From JACKJP01 sp050249695 (GTDB taxonomy: Bacteria > Pseudomonadota > Alphaproteobacteria > Rhizobiales > Tepidamorphaceae), in the NCBI GenBank assembly GCA_050249695.1, contig JBFWQA010000004.1:124001-188000 (forward strand): a stretch of 64,000 bases of DNA, written 5' to 3'. This document shows, one piece after another, positions 1-8,522 of this stretch. The notes beneath the pieces were generated by a model. It did not search any database, had not been told where the DNA came from, and was given only the letters and a program-made list of their open reading frames with translations. Position numbers and translations under genes: made by a program. Within the stretch, counting starts at the first letter, position 1; each line of letters starts with the position of its first letter.

Positions 1-110
1 GCGATAAGCAGCGTCGCCCCGATGGCCGATGCCACGACGGCGAACGTCAGCGGCGAAACGCTGGCCGTCTTGCGGGCGGCGTCAGCGATCATTTCCGATT
101 TCTGTGACAT
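1..110 (-). CDS. N-terminal fragment of an unidentified protein, cut by window edge
   Basis: A reading frame begins with ATG at 108-110 on the minus strand and stays open to the left edge. The visible part starts MSQKSEMIADAARKT and runs into a hydrophobic stretch (SPLTFAVVASAIGATLLI), so a membrane segment near the N-terminus is plausible. No family can be named from about 36 residues. Only a weak ribosome-binding site is seen. It is reported because the next plausible gene (doxX-like) ends 253 bases away and nothing else explains this frame. Confidence 0.4.
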   Translation of the reverse strand, partial: MSQKSEMIADAARKTASVSPLTFAVVASAIGATLLI

Positions 111-233
111 TGCGAAGGCAGTCTCGTTGCTGGAACGCGGCAGGTCCGCGCGCGGGAGAAGATGCGCCCGGGCGGACCGGATCGCAAGCCCGGGGCAGCT
201 GAATTTTTTTGAAAGAGGGGCTCGTTTGCAGCT

Positions 234-270
234 CAGGCGGGCCGACGGAAACGTCCGCCATGCCCGCCTG
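234..270. other. Stable stem-loop in the 111-362 intergenic region
   Basis: A 9-bp perfect outer stem (CAGGCGGGC at 234-242 with GCCCGCCTG at 262-270) encloses an inner GACG-GAAA-CGTC hairpin at 244-255, which is a GNRA-type tetraloop on the plus strand. It lies downstream of the minus-strand doxX-like gene, so it may mark the 3' end of that transcript. There is no T-run directly after it on either strand, so it is not a classical intrinsic terminator. The rest of the 111-362 gap holds nothing I recognise. Confidence 0.45.
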
Positions 271-362
271 CTCAGATCCGCCGCATGCCGTTCAATTGAA
301 CCAACGGCACGGCAACGTTGCAATGCCTCTCATCGACACATATGTGCCGGTCGCTTCGCCGG

Positions 363-743
363 TCAGCCCCGATTGTCGATCGACAGCCTGCCGGCGCCGA
401 ACGCGACAAGAAAGAGAAGGCCGCCCGTGATCGCCAGGTTCTTCATGAACATGATCTGCTGCATCTGGTCGGCGAGATCATTGTGGAAGATCAGCGCCGC
501 CACCAGTGTGAAGGCGGCCAGGGCGAGCGCGACGATCCGGGTCTGCCAGCCCACGATGATGGCGATGCCGCCGAGCAGTTCAAGTACGATCGTCGGATAG
601 ACCAGGACGCCGGGCACGCCCATCGCTTCCATATATTGCTGGGTTCCGCCGATTCCCATCAGTTTGCCGAAGCCGCTGACCACGAAGATGATCGCGATGA
701 ACACGCGGCCGAGCGGCGCCGCCAGAGATTTTGCCTGGTCCAT
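363..743 (-). CDS. DoxX family membrane protein
   Basis: A 126-residue integral membrane protein with about four hydrophobic segments and the DoxX-family look (early FVVSGFGKL motif, then YPTIVLELLGG, GWQTR and a basic C-terminal end). DoxX proteins are small inner-membrane proteins; several are linked to thiosulfate or sulfur oxidation and to redox stress, but no reaction can be assigned to this one. The start is ATG at 741-743, chosen because AAAGGA sits 7-8 bases upstream; the frame continues upstream without a better signal. It follows the TauE/SafE exporter gene on the same strand after about 140 bases, and the Rrf2 regulator is upstream of both, so a shared sulfur or redox role is an inference from context. 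Confidence 0.85.
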   Translation of the reverse strand: MDQAKSLAAPLGRVFIAIIFVVSGFGKLMGIGGTQQYMEAMGVPGVLVYPTIVLELLGGIAIIVGWQTRIVALALAAFTLVAALIFHNDLADQMQQIMFMKNLAITGGLLFLVAFGAGRLSIDNRG

Positions 744-885
744 GTCATGTTCCTTTCGTTTGCGCCGGCTTGGGACCCGGCGATGTATCGGATGGCGGTT
801 CCTGATGTGTTTTATTCGAGTCAAAGGAACAATGGGGCTTGCTGGAATAAACTGTTCTCCGGATTGGTGTAGATCTTTCGAGATT

Positions 886-1674
886 CTATCGCCCGATGAT
901 CTGGGCGATCTGCACACCTGCGAGGGTCAGGATCAGCATACCCACGGCGGCGAGCATGGGCCGGTGCGGCACGCGCTTTGCGATGAAGCCGGCGAGGGGT
1001 GCCGCGAAGAGGCCGCCGACGATCAGCCCCGCGACGGGCAGTGCGCTGGCCGCCAGTCCCTCCGCCTCTTCCCAGTGGCCCGACGAGAGGGCGATCACGA
1101 AGCTCGCCGAAATGGTGACCGTCACGAGGAATTCGGCCGCGTTGACGGTGCCGATGGTGAAGCGTGTGCTGTTGCCCGCGCCGAGAAGGCTGGAGGCGAC
1201 GATGGGGCCCCAGCCGCCGCCGCCGACCGCGTCGGCAAAGCCCCCGCCGACACCGAGAGGCGCCGCGAACCGCCAGCGGTTGCCGCTTTGCCGGCGCGGC
1301 AGGAATGCCCGCGACAATACGATCAGGCCCATGATCGCCAGATAGGTGACGACATAGGGCCTGATGGCCTGGCCGTCGACGCCGGTGAGGACGAAGGTGC
1401 CGATGGCCCCGCCGACGATCCCGGCGGGGGCGAGGCGGCGGAACAGACGCCAGTCGATATTGCCGTTCAGCCAGTGCGAGACGCCCGACGCGGCGGTGGT
1501 GAAGAGTTCGGCGAAATGCACGCTCGCCGATGCATGGGCCGGCGTGACGCCGAGCGAGATCAGGAAGGTCGTCGAGGCGACGCCGTAAGCCATGCCGAGC
1601 GCGCCGTCGATGAGCTGTGCGCCGAAACCGACAAGGAGAAACAACAGGAACTCAATGATTGTGGTCGTGTCCAT
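886..1674 (-). CDS. Sulfite exporter TauE/SafE family protein
   Basis: A 262-residue inner-membrane permease with about eight hydrophobic segments and the family's repeated pattern (FGAQLIDGALGMAYG near the N-terminus, then GVGGGFADAVGGGGWGP halfway). Members export or import sulfite, sulfoacetate or other sulfur compounds; the substrate here is unknown. The start at ATG 1672-1674 (MDTTTII) is preferred over an upstream ATG because AAGGA lies 7 bases before it. The gene is downstream of, and parallel to, an Rrf2-type regulator gene; the 119-base space between them carries tandem repeats and an inverted repeat. A doxX-like gene follows on the same strand. Confidence 0.88.
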   Translation of the reverse strand: MDTTTIIEFLLFLLVGFGAQLIDGALGMAYGVASTTFLISLGVTPAHASASVHFAELFTTAASGVSHWLNGNIDWRLFRRLAPAGIVGGAIGTFVLTGVDGQAIRPYVVTYLAIMGLIVLSRAFLPRRQSGNRWRFAAPLGVGGGFADAVGGGGWGPIVASSLLGAGNSTRFTIGTVNAAEFLVTVTISASFVIALSSGHWEEAEGLAASALPVAGLIVGGLFAAPLAGFIAKRVPHRPMLAAVGMLILTLAGVQIAQIIGR

Positions 1675-1700
1675 GGAGGCATCCTTGCAAAACATATAAA

Positions 1701-1719
1701 TCCTATCGGAATTATAGGA
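1701..1719. promoter_or_regulatory. Inverted repeat, candidate Rrf2 operator for the TauE gene
   Basis: TCCTAT at 1701-1706 and ATAGGA at 1714-1719 form a 6-bp inverted repeat with a 7-base spacer. Read on the minus strand, a perfect TATAAT (1711-1716) lies within it, so a repressor bound here would cover a -10 element of the exporter gene, whose start codon is about 27 bases downstream. A dyad of this size next to an Rrf2 gene suggests it is that regulator's site. No good -35 is seen at 17 bases. This is inference from position and symmetry. Confidence 0.5.
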
Positions 1720-1725
1720 ATAAGC

Positions 1726-1795
1726 AAGATGCGGAACCTAAGATGCGGAACCTAAGATGCAGGACCTAAGATGCAGGACCTAAGATGCGGGACTT
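1726..1795. repeat. Five tandem copies of a 14-nt repeat
   Basis: Five head-to-tail 14-base units fill the space between the rrf2-type gene and the exporter gene: 1726-1739 and 1740-1753 are AAGATGCGGAACCT, 1754-1767 and 1768-1781 are AAGATGCAGGACCT, and 1782-1795 is AAGATGCGGGACTT. The last copy includes two bases of the rrf2 stop codon (1794-1796). Sequence pairs 1/2 and 3/4 are identical, which points to recent duplication. The unit length is not a multiple of three. Confidence 0.95.
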
Positions 1796-2210
1796 ATGTC
1801 CGGTTGTCTGGGGATTCCGGATTTGAGAGGAAGGTCGATTCCAGGACGGCGGCGGTAGCATCGCGCGCCGCGATCAGCGCATGGCGGATGCTGCAGGTTT
1901 CCACATCCACGCAGTCTTCGCATCGCCTGTATGCGGTCCGGCTGGCGCACGGGGCCAGCGCGAGCGGGCCGTCGGTAGCCCTGAGCACATCCGCGAACGA
2001 GATCGTGTTCGCCGGCTTCGCCAGCGTGTAGCCGCCGCCCTTGCCGCGCCTGCTGGCAACGAATCCGTGCAGCTTCAACTCGGCCATGATCGCTTCCAGA
2101 TATTTGCGCGGAATGTTCTCGCGTTCGGCGATCGTGGTGATGCTGGCATCACCCTCACGCGCGAGATAGATCAGCGCGCGCAGCGCGTAGCGGCTCTTTT
2201 GCGAAATCAT
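1794..2210 (-). CDS. Rrf2 family transcriptional regulator with a cysteine cluster
   Basis: A 138-residue Rrf2-family repressor. The N-terminal winged helix is clear (KSRYALRALIYLA, then IAERENIPRKYLEAIM, then GxGGGYTLAKP at about 58-66). The second half has four cysteines at residues 88, 97, 100 and 106, the usual place where Rrf2 proteins hold an Fe-S cluster or sense thiols. The spacing is not the IscR pattern, so I do not call it IscR. The start ATG is at 2208-2210. The gene is just downstream of the groEL terminator and upstream of the exporter and DoxX genes on the same strand; regulation of those two genes is the likely role. The signal sensed is unknown. Confidence 0.88.
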   Translation of the reverse strand: MISQKSRYALRALIYLAREGDASITTIAERENIPRKYLEAIMAELKLHGFVASRRGKGGGYTLAKPANTISFADVLRATDGPLALAPCASRTAYRRCEDCVDVETCSIRHALIAARDATAAVLESTFLSNPESPDNRT

Positions 2211-2258
2211 GGCGCGGCACCCTAGCCGAACGGCGCCCGGCCGTCACGGACATGCGGC

Positions 2259-2288
2259 AAAAAGAAAGGGCGGCCGCAGCCGCCCTTT
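2259..2288 (-). terminator. Intrinsic terminator of groESL
   Basis: On the minus strand, a 10-bp perfect stem (AAAGGGCGGC paired with GCCGCCCTTT, bases 2265-2288, four-base loop) is followed by CTTTTT. It begins 27 bases after the groEL stop codon. This is a textbook rho-independent terminator. Confidence 0.9.
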
Positions 2289-2314
2289 CCGGATACTTTC
2301 GGCGGACCCGGACC

Positions 2315-3964
<1,650 letters not shown>

Positions 3965-4001
3965 ATCCTGTTTCCTTCTTCAGTATCGTTCTTTTGCGGG
4001 G

Positions 4002-4056
4002 GGCAAGAAAAAAGCCGCCTTAAATCCCTTGGGAGGATTTAGGCAGCCTTCTTGCC
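4002..4056 (-). other. Long hairpin across the groES stop codon and groES-groEL spacer
   Basis: On the minus strand, the last codons of groES (AAGAAGGCTGCCTAA) pair with the spacer. Core stem: TAAATCC with GGATTTA, loop of seven. Outer stem: GGCTGCC with GGCGGC plus a bulged A. Further out, GGCAAG (4002-4007) pairs with CTTGCC (4051-4056), leaving a run of six U in the transcript (4008-4013). The structure could act as a partial terminator or as an RNA processing site that separates groES from groEL messages. Pairings are read by eye; no folding energy was computed. Confidence 0.7.
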
Positions 4057-4353
4057 GCTCTTCCTGGAGGACACGACACCCATGATGTCGGATTCCTTCA
4101 TGATCAGATATTCGGTACCCTCGAATTTCACTTCGGTGCCCGACCATTTGCCGAACAGGACGACATCACCGACCTGCACGTCGAGTTCGACGCGCTGGCC
4201 ATTGTCGTCGCGGGCGCCGGGGCCCACAGCCACGACTTCGCCCTGGCTCGGCTTTTCCTTGGCGGTATCGGGAATGATGATGCCGCCGGCGGTCTTTTCT
4301 TCTTCGTCGATGCGCTTCACGACAACGCGGTCGTGCAGAGGACGGAATTGCAT
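4039..4353 (-). CDS. groES: Co-chaperonin GroES (10 kDa)
   Basis: The 104-residue GroES lid of the chaperonin. The sequence begins MQFRPLHDRVVVKR, contains the mobile loop (EEEKTAGGIIIPDTA) and ends in a lysine-rich tail. The start ATG at 4351-4353 is preceded by GGGAG at 8 bases; an upstream in-frame extension has no support from the family. It is first in the operon with groEL. A sigma-70-type promoter and a CIRCE element lie just upstream, so HrcA repression with heat-shock release is expected. Confidence 0.98.
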   Translation of the reverse strand: MQFRPLHDRVVVKRIDEEEKTAGGIIIPDTAKEKPSQGEVVAVGPGARDDNGQRVELDVQVGDVVLFGKWSGTEVKFEGTEYLIMKESDIMGVVSSRKSGKKAA

Positions 4354-4396
4354 GGAGCAGCTCCCTTGACTGAGTTGCAACTGATCTGAGTGGCTG

Positions 4397-4423
4397 TTGG
4401 CACTCAACTGACGAGAGTGCTAA
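4397..4423 (-). promoter_or_regulatory. CIRCE element (HrcA operator)
   Basis: TTGGCACTC (4397-4405), nine spacer bases and GAGTGCTAA (4415-4423) form the 9-9-9 inverted repeat typical of CIRCE (TTAGCACTC-N9-GAGTGCTAA), with one mismatch. It sits 44 bases upstream of the groES start and immediately downstream of the predicted -10, the standard place for HrcA repression. Confidence 0.96.
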
Positions 4424-4436
4424 CAGATGGGCGAGG

Positions 4437-4465
4437 AAATAGTTTGCCCTCTCCGATCCGTCAAG
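4437..4465 (-). promoter_or_regulatory. Sigma-70 type promoter of groESL
   Basis: On the minus strand, CTTGAC (4465-4460) is followed by exactly 17 bases and CTATTT (4442-4437). This matches the rhizobial housekeeping consensus CTTGAC-N17-CTATAT in 11 of 12 positions. CIRCE begins 13 bases further on, so it overlaps the expected transcription start region. It does not look like the RpoH type, which prefers CTTGAA and a CC-rich -10. Confidence 0.8.
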
Positions 4466-4657
4466 TCCCGCCAAGGGCTCCGCGATGAAATTTCTCGCCG
4501 CGGGGCACCGTCACCGGCTCGCTTTGGTTAATGGTGCGGCCGCCACGGAGTGCCGCGGCCGGGTCCCGTGTGAAGCGCGCATGGCAACATGACAAGGGGA
4601 ACGTGCGCGAGCCGGTCCCCGGCCCAAACCGCCTGGCACGTTCCGATATGATCGGCG

Positions 4658-6058
4658 TCAGGCGTGCGCCCAGCCCATCCGCTTGCGGTAGATCGTCGAG
4701 GGGCTGACTTCGAGCGCGGCCGCCGCCTTGGCGATATTGCCGCCGAACCGGCCGATCGCCTGCTCGATGATCCGCTTCTCCTGCCGCCACAATGGCTCGA
4801 CGGCTTCGGCTGCGGAGAAGGCTGCGGCGTCCTCGCGCTCGTGGGGTGTCGACATATCGCCCTGCATCAGCGTCGCCGGCATCATGGCCGCGCTGACCGT
4901 CTCGCCCTCGTTCATGACGACGATGCGCTGGATGGTGTTTTCCAGTTGCCGCACATTCCCGGGCCAGGGCGCCCTCATCAATTGGAACTCGGCTTCGAGG
5001 TCGAAGCCGGTGAAGGCCCGTCCTTCCTCGGCGCTGTAGCGGGCAAGGAAAGCGGTCGCCAGGGGCATGATATCGCTTTCGCGCAGGCGCAGCGGCGGCA
5101 GGTGGATCGGCAGCACATGCAGGCGGTAGTAGAGGTCCTCGCGGAAATTTCCCTTCTGGATCTCGCGCAAGGGATCGCGATTGGTCGCCGCGACGATGCG
5201 CACATCGACCTTGCGCTCGCGGTTGTCGCCGACGCGGCGCAGCGTGCCCGATTGAACGAAACGAAGCAGCTTGGTCTGCAGCGCGAGGTCCATCTCGCAG
5301 ATTTCGTCGAGAAACAGCGTGCCACCGTCGGCCAGTTCGGCCGCACCCGGCCGGTCTTCATGCGCGCCGGTATATGCGCCGCGGACATGGCCGAACAGCT
5401 CGGATTCCATCAGGTCGCGCGGGATCGCCGCACAATTGATGGCGATCATCGGTCCCTTGCCCCGGTTGGAGCGCGCATGGATGGCGTTGGCGCAGACTTC
5501 CTTGCCGGTGCCGCTTTCGCCGGTGATGAAGACGGGCCCGCGCGCCGGAGCGACGCGGCGGATCTGGTCGTAGACGGCGGCCATCTGCCGGGAGTTTCCG
5601 ATAAATCCCTCAAAATCGACGGTCACAGCCGTCGCCTCGCCGCTTTCGGCGATAACCGGTGTCGGTCTTGCGAAGGTCTCGGAGGCGGCCGCGATCCGGT
5701 CGGCGAGATGGCCGACGCTGAGCGGCTTGATCAGGAAATCGGCCGCGCCGTGACGAACGGCGTTGACGGCCTGGCGTACCGAACCGCCGTCGGAAAGCGC
5801 CAGCACGACGGGAAACCGTTCCGCCGCATGGGCGATCATCTTCGCTGGATTGCTGTCGAAGGAGAGATCGATGATGACGATGTCGGCCTGGCTCGCCGCA
5901 GACAGGCGATCGAAGTCTTCCCGCGTTTCGACCAGGACCGGCCTCACCGGAAAATCGAGCGCGCCGGGCAGCTTTTCGGCCATGCGGCGCGCGAAAGCGC
6001 CGTCGCCGCCGACAAACGCGATGGTCCGTGTTGCCGTCTGTTCCGATCTGCTTTCCAT
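4658..6058 (-). CDS. NtrC-type sigma-54 dependent response regulator with atypical receiver domain
   Basis: A 466-residue enhancer-binding protein. Domains: a receiver-like domain (about 11-128), an AAA+ sigma-54 interaction domain (about 150-375) with Walker A GESGTGKE (180-187), the sigma-54 loop as GAYTGA (227-232) and Walker B LFLDE (248-252), and a C-terminal Fis-type helix-turn-helix (NIAKAAAALEVSPSTIYRK). The receiver has Asp64 in the phosphoacceptor region and Lys111, but the usual N-terminal acidic pair is replaced by VGGD, so normal phosphorylation is doubtful. GAFTGA to GAYTGA is a known tolerated variant. GAGG lies about 10 bases before the start. No kinase gene is adjacent. It is transcribed divergently from a degenerate-EAL membrane protein; the target genes are unknown. 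Confidence 0.9.
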   Translation of the reverse strand: MESRSEQTATRTIAFVGGDGAFARRMAEKLPGALDFPVRPVLVETREDFDRLSAASQADIVIIDLSFDSNPAKMIAHAAERFPVVLALSDGGSVRQAVNAVRHGAADFLIKPLSVGHLADRIAAASETFARPTPVIAESGEATAVTVDFEGFIGNSRQMAAVYDQIRRVAPARGPVFITGESGTGKEVCANAIHARSNRGKGPMIAINCAAIPRDLMESELFGHVRGAYTGAHEDRPGAAELADGGTLFLDEICEMDLALQTKLLRFVQSGTLRRVGDNRERKVDVRIVAATNRDPLREIQKGNFREDLYYRLHVLPIHLPPLRLRESDIMPLATAFLARYSAEEGRAFTGFDLEAEFQLMRAPWPGNVRQLENTIQRIVVMNEGETVSAAMMPATLMQGDMSTPHEREDAAAFSAAEAVEPLWRQEKRIIEQAIGRFGGNIAKAAAALEVSPSTIYRKRMGWAHA

Positions 6059-6200
6059 GCGCGTTGTCCGACCTCACCGCAGCTTGTTGTTCTCCGTTGG
6101 CACCACTTTCCACAAACAGGGTAAACAAAGCTTTGCCGCCCGATGTTGTTTCCGCAGGCGGCAATGTGCACAATCGCGAATCGGGACGGAGCTGGAGCGC

Positions 6201-7544
6201 ATGAATCGCATCATCAACTGGGTGATCGCGCTGTCGATGATGGCGGTGGCCGCGTCGTTTTCCGCGGTGCTGTACATCAAGGTCGGCCTGCCTGTCGGCG
6301 AAGCCGGCTGGATTGGTGTGGCCATCTTGCTGCTCATGATCCTCGGCCAGTTCGTTGCCGGGCGCATTCGTGAACGCGCGGGTTTCAACGAGCGCCTGGA
6401 GGATCTCAGCAACGTGACGAGCCGCCTCGTGCGCGATGTCGCCGAACTGGACGCGCGCCTCGGCGCCAATGAGGCCCGACTGCTCAATAACATCGAGGAT
6501 ACGGTCGCGGAAAAAATTTCGCCGCTGTCGGCCGAGATCGGACTGCTTGAGACGCTGGTTCGCCAGATCGGCGAGCGAATCGCGCAAGCCCCCGTGCGCG
6601 AAGCGGCGGCACGCCAGCCGGAAACGGCTGAAGCCGCGCCTGAACCCATTGTGGAGGAGACCGCCCGCACCTCCGGCAAGGCGGCCAGAAAATCGTCGGG
6701 CAGGAGCGCCGCCAAGCCCGCAGGGCCCCGCCGGACCGGTGCCTTCGCAGGCCTCGACGACGACGCATTTGCAAAACTCGTGGCCGACAGCGTCAACGAG
6801 AGCCGCCTGGAGATCCATCTTCAGCCGGTCGTTACGCTGCCGCAGCGCAAGGTCGGCTTTTATGAGGCGCTGACCCGGCTGAAGACCGAGGAAGGCAAGC
6901 TGATCACATCCGAGGAGTTTCAGGATGTGGCGGAAGCCAAACGGCTGATGCCGGTCATCGACAACATGATGCTCTACCGGGCGGTGCAGATCGTCCGTCG
7001 CCTGCAGACGCGCGAACGCGAATTCGGCCTGTTCTGCAACATCTCCACGCAATCACTGACGGATTCGGAGTTCTTCGCCCAGTTTGTCGAATTCATGGAG
7101 CACAACAGGGCGCTCGCCCCGCAGATCGTCTTCGAGTTTTCGCAGGAAGCCGTTGAAGCGGCCGGCCCGATCGAGCTTGCCAGCCTCGACCGTCTTTCCG
7201 AACTCGGCTACCGCTATTCGATGGATCAGGTGACGCATCTCGATTTCGATCCCAAAACGCTCTTCGAACAGCATTTCCGCTTCGTCAAAGTGCCCGCACC
7301 GCTTCTGCTGAGCGAGGCGGCGCGCATCGGGGCCGATATCGATCCGGCCGATCTGCACGATCTCCTCGCCCGTTACGGAATCGAGCTCATCGCCTCGCAG
7401 ATCGAGCGTGAATCCGAAGTCGTCGACCTGCTCGACTACGATGTCACGCTGGCGCAGGGTAACCTCTTCTCGCCACCTCGTCCCGTCCGCGCCGACGTGA
7501 TGCAGGAAGCCGGCGTCCTGTCCACGATGGCCAAGGTCGGCTGA
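6201..7544 (+). CDS. Membrane-anchored EAL-domain protein, degenerate active site
   Basis: A 447-residue protein. Two hydrophobic segments (about 5-28 and 34-54) are followed by a charged, probably coiled-coil stretch (60-125), an Ala/Pro/Lys linker (130-180) and a C-terminal EAL domain (about 190-435). EAL domains hydrolyse or bind cyclic-di-GMP. Glu222 of the EAL motif, Asn280, Glu312 and Lys363 are in place, but the metal-binding DDFGTG motif reads MDQVTH (341-346) and the downstream Glu region reads ASQIERE. Catalysis is therefore unlikely; a c-di-GMP receptor or a protein-interaction role is more probable. Start ATG 6201 has GGAG 7 bases upstream. It faces the sigma-54 activator gene across 142 bases and is followed closely by the HAD hydrolase gene. 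Confidence 0.87.
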   Translation: MNRIINWVIALSMMAVAASFSAVLYIKVGLPVGEAGWIGVAILLLMILGQFVAGRIRERAGFNERLEDLSNVTSRLVRDVAELDARLGANEARLLNNIEDTVAEKISPLSAEIGLLETLVRQIGERIAQAPVREAAARQPETAEAAPEPIVEETARTSGKAARKSSGRSAAKPAGPRRTGAFAGLDDDAFAKLVADSVNESRLEIHLQPVVTLPQRKVGFYEALTRLKTEEGKLITSEEFQDVAEAKRLMPVIDNMMLYRAVQIVRRLQTREREFGLFCNISTQSLTDSEFFAQFVEFMEHNRALAPQIVFEFSQEAVEAAGPIELASLDRLSELGYRYSMDQVTHLDFDPKTLFEQHFRFVKVPAPLLLSEAARIGADIDPADLHDLLARYGIELIASQIERESEVVDLLDYDVTLAQGNLFSPPRPVRADVMQEAGVLSTMAKVG

Positions 7545-7550
7545 TTTCCC

Positions 7551-8432
7551 ATGACGAATGAATCGCGCGAAGAAGCCGCGGGGGGTGGCTTTCTCTGGCT
7601 GGACCATTTCAGCGCCATCGCCGGCGACTACGACGTCCTGTTCTGCGATATCTGGGGCGTTGTGCATAACGGCCTCAGGGCCTGGCAGGGCGCCTGCGAT
7701 GCGCTGGTCCGCTTCCGTGAGGACGGCGGCAAGGTTGCCCTCGTAACCAACGCGCCCCGTCCCGCGTCCGCGGTGCGGGCCATGCTCGACCGGCTTGCGG
7801 TGCCCGTGGCGGCCTATGATGCGATCGTCACGTCAGGCGATCTGACGCGCGCCGAGATCGCCCGGCACGACGGCGCCAATGTCTTCCATCTGGGGCCGGG
7901 CCGGGATTTGTCGCTCTTTGAGGGCTTTACGGTGCGCAGGGTCGAGGCCGATGAAGCCGAGCTCATCGTCAATACCGGCTTGTTCGACGACGAAGGCGAG
8001 ACCCCGGAAGACTATCGTGAGCTCTTGTCGGCATGCCGGGCGCGCGCGTTGCCCATGGTCTGCGCCAATCCCGACATCGTGGTCGAGCGGGGAGACAGGC
8101 TGGTCCACTGTGCCGGCGCGCTGGCCGAACTCTACCAGGCAATCGGAGGCGAGGTGCTGTGGGCGGGCAAACCGCATGCTCCGATCTATGATCGGGCGCT
8201 GGAGATGCTGGATGCCGGCGATATGGCACGGGCGCGCATGCTGGCTATCGGCGATTCCATCCGCACCGACATGACGGGCGCTTCGCGCTACGGGATCGAC
8301 GGCCTGTTCATCGCGGGCGGGATTCACGGCAGCGAGATTGGTCGCGGGTCGGGCGACCGGGCGCCCATGGAAGCCGCCTTTGCCGCCGCCGGCGTCAGCC
8401 CCCGTGGGGTCATGTCGTTGCTGGTCTGGTAG
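7551..8432 (+). CDS. HAD superfamily hydrolase, subclass IIA (TIGR01459 type)
   Basis: A 293-residue HAD phosphatase of the NagD-like class IIA. Motif I is DIWGVVHNG (residues about 33-41), the form typical of the TIGR01459 group; motif II is seen in VTNAPRP, and motifs III/IV in WAGKPHAPIY and AIGDSIRTDMTGA. The nucleophile Asp is present. The substrate is not known for this group. It starts six bases after the EAL gene, so the two are probably cotranscribed. In many Hyphomicrobiales this gene lies near ribF and ileS, as here. Confidence 0.9.
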   Translation: MTNESREEAAGGGFLWLDHFSAIAGDYDVLFCDIWGVVHNGLRAWQGACDALVRFREDGGKVALVTNAPRPASAVRAMLDRLAVPVAAYDAIVTSGDLTRAEIARHDGANVFHLGPGRDLSLFEGFTVRRVEADEAELIVNTGLFDDEGETPEDYRELLSACRARALPMVCANPDIVVERGDRLVHCAGALAELYQAIGGEVLWAGKPHAPIYDRALEMLDAGDMARARMLAIGDSIRTDMTGASRYGIDGLFIAGGIHGSEIGRGSGDRAPMEAAFAAAGVSPRGVMSLLVW

Positions 8433-8522
8433 GATTGCCGTTCATTGAGCCAGGACGTCGATATCGTCCCGCAAGGCACTGTCATCCACGGAGCCACGCC
8501 GCGCTCGCCGCGGAGGGCCCGG

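Noticed and set aside
6059..6200. Possible sigma-54 promoter TTGGCACCACTTTCC between the NtrC-type and EAL genes
   Set aside because: The -24 part is good but the -12 GC is missing at the right distance.
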